This document shows positions 32,722 to 43,500 of a stretch of 64,000 nucleotides of DNA, piece by piece. The stretch's first letter is position 1. The number at the start of each line of letters is the position of its first letter. The position numbers and the translations under genes were made by a program. The notes below the pieces were generated by a model. That model worked only from the letters and a program-made list of their open reading frames with translations, did not search any database and was not told the DNA's origin. Source of the DNA: Xiphydria camelus (lineage: Eukaryota; Arthropoda; Insecta; Hymenoptera; Xiphydriidae). Location of the stretch: positions 19,700,977 through 19,764,976 of the forward strand of contig OY783193.1 in assembly GCA_963678675.1 (NCBI GenBank), given 5' to 3'.

Positions 32722-33004
32722 GACAGTAGGTACGATAGTATGTACAACTAGCGACAATGACTGATCGACCAGCTTTGGGTGACGGTACTTCAATCGAGTC
32801 GATCGTGGCTAAAAAATTCGAGTGAATCATAGTGTTTTGCCATGAAGGCTAAATTTGATTGGTGCTTCGTGGCAAAACAAGAAGATCCGCTCGTACCGTT
32901 TAACTATTGTTGACTCAATTGATGTACCGTCACCCAAAGCGGGTCGATCAGTATCATTGACGCTAGGTGTACATACAATACTACTGTACCTACTGCCTAC
33001 ACTG
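32722..33004. mobile_element. 283-bp palindromic MITE
   Basis: GTAGACAGTAGGTACGATAG and GGGTGACGGTACTTCAATC at the left return inverted at 32910-33000 with mismatches. No coding capacity. Confidence 0.7.
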
Positions 33005-33863
33005 TAGTAATGTTGTAGCTCTAGATGATAGATCTAGCATCATCTGTGAATATTAACATTACTACACGTATATTATCAAGAAAATGTTACTTTGTAGAGC
33101 AATGCTAGACAGAAATACCGTTGAAAAAATGTTGAAGTTAAAATGTTCGAAATGATCGAATAATCAATTAACTATCAGTTATCGCACTGGTTTCAATAAA
33201 ACGGTAGACGTAGACGGGCCGTAGTACCTACTGACTGCTAGCTCTGGCTGCTAGTTTTAGTATCATGCTTCAAAAAGGACTAACTATGCACTATCGCAAC
33301 GATAGCAGCGCATCAGGAACAGGCTTTTTATAGTTTCGAGTAGAGATAATTCGATTCTGTATACCAATAGTATATATACCGATCCAACGTACGAGTGTGC
33401 CTGTGAACTTCAATTGATCCATTGTGTATATGCTAAAATGATAAGCGAAAGTTCAATTAATGCCAATAACTTTACGTAGAAATGAAACATAATGTTCTTG
33501 ATAAAGAGGACACTACATAGTTAAATTTAGATATCGAATGGGATATCGAATTTGATGTCGACTCTATAATCATTTTTTCCATTGTCGGGTCTCGTTGAAC
33601 TTTTCTCATTAGTTTCGCAATTGTTAGCTACAATTCGCACTACACCACAGTGCTATACTACTACAACCGTAGTCAATCAAGTACCCGCGTAACACGGGCA
33701 CTCGGATATCCCCTTCGTCATTTATGCAATGCCTATATATTCGCTACGAACCATCAATAAATTTATTAACGGTTGCTCGGGGCTCGATCACGCAATGCCG
33801 GCGTCGATGAATTAGTTCCCCCGTTCGAAGGTTGCACCTTATTGAAATAATATGTTACTTTAG
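33005..33863. other. Intronic or 5' flanking DNA of the ABHD3-like gene
   Basis: AT-rich unique sequence before the first exon found. I looked for the expected membrane-anchor exon ending in phase 0 with a GT donor and did not find one. Confidence 0.4.
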
Positions 33864-34033
33864 AAACCATTGCTGGTGTGCGCTCCGGGGCCCTTCCGTG
33901 CCTTCCTCGAGGACAGTATGCCCATCTTGAACAATAAGTTTTGGCCGACACTCTGGTGCTTCGAGTCGCGAGCTCAGACTGTATTTGCCAGCCTCTTGCG
34001 GTCACGTATATTGTCTCGGGTTCCTTACCGCAG
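33864..34033 (+). CDS. Abhd3: ABHD3-like exon (first one found)
   Basis: Acceptor TTACTTTAG, phase 0 start KPLLVCAPGPFRAFLED, end VPYR plus two bases at donor GTAATA. The K-P-x-L-V opening is where the sequence after the membrane anchor begins in ABHD1/3, so an anchor-encoding exon must precede it. A 96-residue open frame on the opposite strand covers the exon and is a shadow. Confidence 0.88.
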
Positions 34034-37000
34034 GTAATAGTATGTTCTTTCGTCAATCGTTGTGTGCATTCACCAGAAAAGCACTTTTACTCAGCGCTCG
34101 CGATCATTGGTTGAAATCACACAGTATTATTATTATTAGCTGCGTTTAGCTAATGATCATAAATGCTGAGTAAAAACGCTTACACAACGCTCTTTCTGGT
34201 GAACGCATCCTTTATTACTCGATTCTTCATTTGCACTCAGTCTGGCTGTGCATCCAGGGATAATTTTATTTGAATTCGAACACAGTAGAAATATTTATCC
34301 GCGATGAATAGGGAATTTAGTTAAAAGAAACAAGCAGAACTTTGAAGTTAATAAACGTTTTGTTATATACACAAACGCTTCCTTGATTCAAATAAATCTT
34401 TGTCCAATATACAAATTTTCTTTTGTAACTCATAAACCTTGAAATAGGTTCGTATTCAAATAAACTTTTCTCTGGGTGTACGTTTCGGGAAAAAAAATTT
34501 TATATCTAAATGTAAATCAAACGTTAGATCTACGTAGATCTAAATTTTGGAGCAGTTTCAAACAAATAATACAAAGGGTCCAATACAATATCAAATCTAT
34601 TTAGATCCAGCAAGTTCTACTCAGATCTATTAAACACGATTTAGATCTAACAAGATTTGCTTAGACCTCGTTAAAACAAACGACAGAAAAATTTTAGTTT
34701 TACTCAAATCTAAGTATCTCTATCGAGATTTACTTCGATCTAATTAGTTCTAAAACTTCAATCTAATTAGATCTAATTATATTTAAAATATTCTTTTCTC
34801 CGGGGTTGTAAGGAATAGCGTGCCATTTTTAGTAGCATTGGTTTCTCGAAGCTTTAAAGGGCCACTAGACCTTGGGTTATGAATAAATGTTTTGTCCAGT
34901 ACTTTTTAAATGTACAAATAACATCTATTGTTTAATACGATATTACTTATACGTATTTGCCTATTCAAGATTTCTCAAGTATTTAAAACTATTATATAAT
35001 TAATGTATAATTAGATACTTTTATCTCAGTGAAACTACGAAATTTGAGAATAGATTTATAAAATAACCGAACTGCCGGTGGAAAATAAGAAAATGACGGG
35101 CAAATTTAAAGACAAGTTACAGTTTCGTAATTTCTAATATAAACGTTGAATTGTGTAGAGTTTACATTATCAACCTCACTCTACTATACATTTAGAATTA
35201 CGTAAATGAATTTTTAACAAACTTACCTTATCAGAACATTGATAATAAATTTGTCTGCTTTCACGTCGTCGCGAAACATCGCATGTATCCATGTATGCAA
35301 ATAAATATAGTCAATGTTTTGAAGAATTTTGATAAATTGTTATTAAAATTTAGAAGTATTATCCCAAATAATGTATCAAATTTTGAGAAAGCATTCAATT
35401 CCCAGATTGTAAATTTGAAAAGAGGCCTCTAACGGACTAGTCTTTAGCAATAAATGAATTAAAACAATAATGAAACAAGCGTCCGAGTAGAATTCGAGAA
35501 ATATTCTTTACGTATATTCTCACACATTTTATTTGTTTATCTACTTTTTTATGGTGCACATACCATAGGGAAATTCTGAGTCTTTCCGACGGCGGGGAAG
35601 TAGCTCTTGATTGGGCCGAGCACAATTGCTCACCTAATTCCCCCATAGTCGTTATCCTGCCGGGACTCACAGGTGCTAGCCAAGCAGAATACATCAGGTG
35701 TTTAGTATCAGCGGCGAAAAATATCGGAATACGATGTGTCATATTCAACAATAGAGGACTGGGAGGTGTAAAGCTCAAGGTATACATATGTATAAGTACT
35801 TGTGCCTGATGATTCAATGTTTCGTTCACGTGTGGTTATCGAATGGATTTTAATTATTTTTTAAAATTCCATTTCACTTTTTGATTCACCTCATTATAAA
35901 AATTTTCTACATTTAAATTGACAAAAAAAATTAAATAGACAAGAGTTTCAATTTCTAGACATTAATTTTATCGTTTGGAAATAATTAAAATTAAAAATTA
36001 CCAGATATTTGCTGTAAAATTTTTCGAAAAAGTTTCGGCTGTCAGTGAGAATTGAACCCGAGTTATCCACGTGTGAGACCGAATACAAATGCAATACACT
36101 ACCATAAACATACTAATGCATTAGACATTTTTAGACATTTAAAAGGCCCATATTTATAGGATTACATTTTTAATAATTCGATCTGTCATATTAATAATAA
36201 ATTTTGTACAGTTTTATAAAATCAGATATTGGAATTACATTTTAGCAGGGCAAAAAAAATCCATTCTAAGCTAGCATAAATAGTCGATCCTGACATTTCA
36301 AATCACTAAAAAATTGATTAAAAAATTTCTATGACAGGCCCCACTTTCTAAGTGCTCTCAAAATTACCGTAAAAGATGTAGAAATTTAGAGTAAAAAAAA
36401 TCATGAAAATTAAAAATGTCGGTTTTGAGATACATTTTTTGTTTCCATTTTCAATAAAAAACGTAATATAAAAAAACTAAATTTTTATTCAAAATCTTCA
36501 CAAAAAAATATAAATTTTTCATATCGGTCTTTTTTTCATATTTTGTTAATTTCATATGTAAATCGCGATGAAAAGAAAAAAAATGAGAAATATAAAAATT
36601 AATAACAGCTGAACGACTTATGAAATCGTTCTGAAAATTCTGGCCAGTTTTTATATTGATTAGATACTTGGAAAAAAATCAACAACTAAATCGGAGCCCC
36701 AAAAGTTTCTACTACTAAAAGTTGACATGGAATGCCCCATATATACAGGGTGTTTGAAAATTCAGTATAAATATTTGAAGGGCGTATTTTTGAGATCAAA
36801 ATAAGACTTTTTTTTCCTATAAACTTGTGTCCTAAAATACACCCCCTCCGAGCTACAGCCATCTTAATTGTCATAAAAAAATCGATTATTTTCAATTCTG
36901 ACTCCAATTATTCATAAAATTTCTTAAAAATTTGCAAGCCACTGCTGTTTCGAACGTTCTACTGATTTCTTACACCTAAAATGGCATAAACATAATTTGG

Positions 37001-40000
37001 GGGGAGATTGAGGGGGGGTATGCACATTTAATGACCGTAATTTTATGTTTCCGTATAGAAATTTAAAAAATGAGTACAACCATCTGGTCGGACAGACAAA
37101 AATCTAAACTTTTGGGTTCTTGCATTTTTTTGATACAACACCGTTTTAGAGATAATCGCCGATGAACGAACGGGGGATCGTTTATGTTTAAGCTTACACG
37201 AAAAATTACACGGATCGTTTAAGTTTACACGAAAAAATCGATTATTTTAAACTGTGGTTGCAATAATTATACATTAAATGTTCTAAAAATTTGAAAGACG
37301 AGTGCTCTAATCGTTTTATTGACCTAAAATTGCCATAAATCGATTTTTAAAATGAAAATTAAGATGGCTGCAGCTCGGAGGGTGTTTTAGGACACATGTT
37401 TATAAGAAAAAAAAAGTTATTTTGATCTCAAAAACACGCCCTTAAAATATTTGTACTGAATTTTGTAACACCCTGTGTATACAGGGTGGTCCAGGTTTAA
37501 GGTCATTAATTTTGATATGTGATGGAACAATAAAAATAAAGTAGACTTTCATACGAAAATTAAAAAAAATATTTACTAAGAAAATACAGGGTGTTAAAGT
37601 TGTGGAAAAAAATGGTTTTCTCATCATAACTTCTAAACCACTAGAACGATTTCCATGAAATTTCGCACACAGATTAATGTAGTACGCCTCTAAGTAATGA
37701 TTAAAATTATTTTAAAAATTCTCCAGTGGCGTAGATACTGGGGGCCGGTACCCCCTTTTTGCCCTCCCAATTTTCGGCGCAAGTGGATATTTTACAAAGA
37801 AAATTGAAGTTGGATTCGCTGTTTAATTTAGAAAAAAAATTACCCTTGCAAATTTCTAGTTTATATCTTCGTTTTGAGATGCTTGAATTTATAAGGTTGC
37901 AGACAGGCTAAAACTTATGATTGAACTACCAAGAAAATATGATATGAGAGGCCAAAACTGTTTTCAACATTTTATTATTGACTAGACATAAATCAAAGAT
38001 ACGAAAAAAACAAAAATAAATAAATAAAATAAATTAATTAGTTTTTAATCTTATTTATTTATTTTTAATAAATTATTTTTCTTTTAATTTTATTTTTTTT
38101 CGTATCTGATGTATGTCTAGTCAGTAATAAAATGTTGAAAACAGTTTTGGCCTCTCATATCGTATTTTCTTGGTAGTTCAATCATAAGTTTTGGCTTGTC
38201 TGCAACTATAAATTCAAATATATCAGAAACGAAGCCATAAATCAAAAATTTGCAAGGGGAATTTTTGTTTCTAAATTAAACGGGGAATCTAAAAATTCAA
38301 TTTCTTTTGTGAAATATCCAGTGGTGCCGAAAATTGGGAGGGGGAAAATGGGGTACCGGCCCCCAGTATCTACGCCACTGGAGAATTAAAAAAATGATTT
38401 TAATCATTACTTAGAGGTGTACTACATTAGTCTGTGTGCGAAATTTCATGGAAGTCGGTAGAGTGGTTTAGAAGTTGTTGGAATAATGAACTAGTATTCA
38501 AAAATGATTCTTCTTAGAATAACTGCTTAGTTCAGTTAAGAGATGGAGTCGATTTTGTTTTTAGACACATCTTCAGAGCACGATGTTTAAATAAAAGAAA
38601 GTTGTTGAATGTCTATCTGTGGTTACTACTGAAAGAACTTTTTCCCGTTCTCTCATTTCCATTATCTCCCATTTCCATTAGGTCTTGGGCCCACTTTAAC
38701 ATTGTATATTAACTGTGCAATTTTTTTTGGAATTGTCTTAAATAATTTTCTTTGTTAAGTGTTAAGAGTACATACAAACTAGTGAAAGTGAAGATGGAAA
38801 AATCAAAGGACAGGAGAAACATTACGCCATTTAATGGCAGCAAATATAGTTCCTGGAAACATAGAATAAGAAATTGGCTTTGTGAACGTTTTGAAAGTGA
38901 TAGATGAAAAGGCTCCTGAACCAGTGACAGCAGAGTAGAGTAAAGCTGAAAAACTGGCCAAGTATACAATCGTTGAGTATCTAGCTGACACTCACCTCAA
39001 ATATGACAAGCCTGGGTGTATAGCTAAAGAAACTATGAAACTTTTGAGTGACATGTATGAAAGAAAAAGTATCGCTACCGAACTGGCTGTGCGAAACAGA
39101 CTCCATCGATTAAAAATGAAAAGTGAGACGCAATTGAAGGATCATTTCGAAACTTTTGATGACTTGATTACGGAACTAGTGGCAGCAGGTGTACAAGCAA
39201 GAGAACGAAACAATCTCATATTTATTAGAAAGTCTCCCAAGTGCTTACGATACTGTATCGACCGTGATCAAAACGATGAGAGATGATGATGTCACATTAG
39301 ATTTTGTAAAAACGAAGCTCCTGGACTATGAGACTAAGATAAAGAGTGGAAGTGAAGAGACTAGCGCGAAAGTATTACAAGTTAAAACAGTTGGAAGTGA
39401 CTTTCAAATGACAAACGATTATGAGCATTCAAAATTCAATACAAGAGGTCGAAACGATTCTAATAAGAGAAGAAAAGGATTCAAAATTAACAAGCATATA
39501 CCATCAGTTCAGTGTCATCAGTGTGGAAGAAAAGGACATAAAAAGATAAATTGTATTTGGTACAAGAAGAACAAACAATACCTGACAAATAGAAACAGAA
39601 CCGTGCAGACAATTCAAACGGTGCCGACTGACAACGTATCACAGGGTTTTTGCTTCATGACTGGAGAATATCAGGTCGGACAAAATGACAATTTGATTTT
39701 CCTTCTGGACTCCGGGGCGTCGGATCATCTCATCAATCACTACATACGGACATGTGCGGTCCAATCACTCCTTCAACAATTGATAGTAAAAATTATTTTG
39801 TAACCTTTATTGATGAGTTTACTCACTACGGTGTTACCTATTTATTAGGGAATAAATCGAGTGTTTTCTTAGTTTTAAAAGATTATTCCGCAAAGAGTGA
39901 AACTCATTTCAACTTGAAAATTGCGAATCTATATTGCGATAACGGTAGGGAATATCTATCGAACGAAATATGAAAGATTTTTGTGTACTGAAGGGTATTA

Positions 40001-40511
40001 GTTATCACTTAACCGTTCCGCATACTCCTCAGCTAAATGGCGTTGCAGAATGCATGAACAGAACGATAACAGAAAGAGCGCGTGCAATGGTACATGGTGC
40101 AGGACTAGAAAAGGAATTATGGGGGGAAGCGCAGTGTTAGCTGCCATGAAATTGATTAATTTAAGTCCCACGAAAGCATTGGAAATTGATATGACCCCAT
40201 TTGAAATGTGGCACGGTAGAAAGCCACAGCTAAAATATTTAAAAGTTTTTGGTTCAACTGTATACGTTCACAATAAAAGAAAGTTGTTGAATGTCTATCT
40301 TTGGTTACTACTGAAAGAACTTTTTCCCGTTCTCCCATTTCCATTATCTCCCATTTCCATTAGAAGTTATGATGAGAAAACCATTTTTTTCCACAACTTT
40401 GGAACATTGTATCTTTGTTCGTAAACATTTTTTTTTAATTTTCTTATGAAAGTAGTTTATTTTTGTTGTTCTATCACATATCAAAATTAATGACGTTACA
40501 CCTGGATCACC

Positions 40512-40567
<56 letters not shown>

Positions 40568-43500
40568 CGCCCTTCAAATATTTGTATTGAATTTTGAAAC
40601 ACCCTGTATATATGTATATATCAAAATAAGACTTTTTTTTCCTATAAACATGTGTCCTAAAATACACCACCTCCGAGCTACAGACATCTTAATTTTCATT
40701 TAAAAAAGCGATTTATGGAATTTTTAGGTTAACAAAACGATTAGAACACTCGTCTTTCAAATTTTCAGAATATTTGATGCATAATTATTGCAACCACAGT
40801 TTAAAATAATCGATTTTTTCGTATAAACTTTACTACATAAAGGATCCCTCGTTCGTTCATCGGCGATTATCTCGAAAACGGTAAGTTGTACCAAAAAATG
40901 CTAGAGCCCAAAATTTTAGATTTTTGTCTATCCGACCAGATGGTCGTACACATTTTTTAAATTTCTAAACGGAGACATAAAATTTCGGCCATTAAATGTG
41001 CATACCCCCCCTCAATCCATCCCGAAATTACGTTTATGCCATTTTAAGGGTAAGAAATCAGTAGAACGTTTGAAACAGCAGTGGCTTGCATATTTTTAAG
41101 AAATTTGATGAATAACTGCAGTCAGAATTGAAGATAATCGATTTTTTTTATGACAATTAAGATGGCTGTAGCTCGGAGGGGGTGTATTTTAGGACATATG
41201 TTTATAGGAAAAAAAAGTCTTATTTTGATCTTAAAAATACGCCCTTCAAATATTTGTACTGAATTTTGAAACACCCTGTATATACAGGGTCTTCAAAAAG
41301 TCCCGGTACGGCTGATTATCTCAGCGGGAAATCATTTTAGAGAAAAAAGTTTAATGCAAAACTTTTAGCATTTTTTCCTGGCTACCCAATGGTCACATTG
41401 GATTTGACCTTGACCATAACTTTCAAGGTCATATCAAGGTCACATTGATTTTTTTAATTGCGAACCCCTATCTTTGATACCGGAAATGAAAATAGCGGGA
41501 AATTTCACATTCAAATATGTCGACCAATTTTTTCGTGTGACCTTTATGGTCAGTGGAGCACAGTGGGGAATTTCCTTGAATTAGAAGGACAACATTTTTA
41601 ATGTCTTATTCACCTTAAACCAAATTGGGTATAGGGGTTTTTTGGGTTGCTGATCACGAATCTGAAGTCAGATTTCAAAAATTCAAGATGGCGGATCCAA
41701 TATGGTGGACGAGATTTTCGAAAATTGACGGATTTGTGCCAAATTTGGTATAACTGGGCTTTTTGGGTCGCTGATCACGAATCTGAAATCAGATTTCAAA
41801 AATTCAAAATTTTCCAAATTTGGCACGAATCCGTCAATTTTCGAAAATCTCGTCCGCCATATTGGATCCGACATCTTGAATTTTTGAACCTGACTCCAAA
41901 TTCGTGATCAGCGACCCAAAAAACCCCCTATACCGTATTTGGTTTAAGTTGAATAAGCCATTAAGAATGTTGTCCTTCTAATTCAAGGAAATTCCCCACT
42001 GTGCTCCGCTGACCATAAAGGTCACATGAAAAAAATGGTTAAGGACATATTTGAATGTGAAATTTCCCGCTCTTTTCATTTCCGGTATCAAAAAGGGGGT
42101 TCGCATTTAAAAAGATCAATTTGACCTTGATATGACCTTGAAAGTCATGGTCAAGGTCAAATCCAATATGACCGTTGGGTAGCCAGGGAAAAATCCTAAA
42201 AGTTTTGCATTAAACATTTTTCTCTAAAATGATTTCCCGCTGAGATAATCAGCCGTACCGGGACTTTTTGAAGACCCTGTATATATATATGGGGCATTTC
42301 ACAAGAAAACGACAAAGCGAAACCCATGGGGTCGGGAATTTACTTCATATTTTTTTTTTACAGGGTTTTGGGTTCTAAACATACTCCCAAGTGGATTTTT
42401 TTTATTGCCTTTGTTTATACGTTATACCTCTCGACAATATTGAAAAATGTGACTTTCAGGGCTAATTTTCGAATAGAAGAAATGATAGTTTTAAATAACT
42501 TCAAATACAAAAAGGTTTTCTTTTTAAACGTATTTTCTGGAAAAAAAATATGCGGTATTACCAGTACCGGTAGAAACGAAAATAACCACTATTTTTTCGT
42601 CTCCTGAAAATACGCCATTTTTAATTTCAAGAAAACAAATTTTTAATTAATCTTCAAAGAATTACACATTTTTTAAGCCGTCACACACCATGTAGTGTTG
42701 ATTTTTCAATGTTTTATGCACTATTTTAGAGAAAAAACTAAGTCATTATTTGTTTATGTGCTGGCAATTGCAGACTTGCTCGAGCAGCTAATCGCTTAAC
42801 AGTTCCCCCAATACCATCGAAAGGGCCCTTGCCGTGCGCTGTGGCAAAAAAATGCCATTCAGCAGCGACGCCAAAATCTTCAAAATGATAATAAATGTTA
42901 CAAAAATTTAAAAAATGTTTTAATTGCTGTGGCGCCCCGTCTGAGAAGTAAATCATCTTTGATGGCATTGGTATAAACGATTTAACAAAATCATCGATGA
43001 TTCGATGAATCATCGTATTTATTATTGGGCGCCACAGCAATTACAAAATTAAAAAAATTTTTGTAATATTTATTATCATTTTGAAGATTTTGGCGTCGCT
43101 GCTGAATGACATTTTTTTGCCACAGCGCACGGCAAGGGCCCTTCCGATGGTATTGGGGGAACTGTTAAGCGATTAGCTGCTCGAGCAAGTCTGCAATTGC
43201 CAGCACATAAACAAATAATGACTCAGTTTTTTCTCTGAAATAGTGCATAAAACATTGAAAAATGAACACTCCGTGGTGTGTGACGGCTTAAGAAATTGTA
43301 ATTCTTTGAAGATTAATTAAAAAATTGTTTTCTTGAAATAAAAAATGGTGTATTTTCAGGAGACGAAAAAATATTTGTTATTTTCGTTTCTGCCGGTACT
43401 GGTACCGCATATTTTTTTTCCAGAAAGTACGTTCAAAAAGAAAACCTTTTTGCATTTGAAGTTTTTTGAAATTATCATTTCTTCATTCGAAAATAAGCCC

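Larger units (their letters stand above)
38476..40362 (+). mobile_element. Ty1/copia retroelement, twice deleted, 5-bp target duplication
   Basis: The 5' LTR (38476-38680) starts TGTTGGAATA as copia LTRs do. A primer-binding-like GGTCTTGGGCCCAC follows at 38681. Only the last about 90 bp of the 3' LTR remain (40272-40362). GAAGT is duplicated at 38471-38475 and 40363-40367. Reverse transcriptase and RNase H are absent. The pol-to-LTR joint lies in AATAAAAGAAAG, which is also in the 5' LTR at 38590, suggesting a microhomology or template-jump deletion. Confidence 0.85.
37482..40514. mobile_element. Foldback (P2), CAGGGTGGTCC ends, carrying a copia insertion
   Basis: Left arm from CAGGGTGGTCCAGGTTTAAG through GTAGATACTGGGGGCCGGTA; right arm is the complement, ending GGATCACCCTG at 40514; TA outside. 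The right arm is interrupted by a copia element (38476-40362), and the left arm at about 37620 keeps the uninterrupted sequence. Without the copia insert it is about 1.1 kb. Confidence 0.8.

Noticed and set aside
33766..34056. 96-codon minus-strand open frame
   Set aside because: It is the antisense shadow of the ABHD3-like exon at 33864-34033; the plus strand has splice sites and family motifs.
35437..35829. 130-codon minus-strand open frame
   Set aside because: Antisense shadow of the ABHD3-like exon at 35569-35779; no family motif on the minus strand.
36041..36115. Functional tRNA gene
   Set aside because: A and B boxes are present but stems do not pair cleanly into a cloverleaf by eye.
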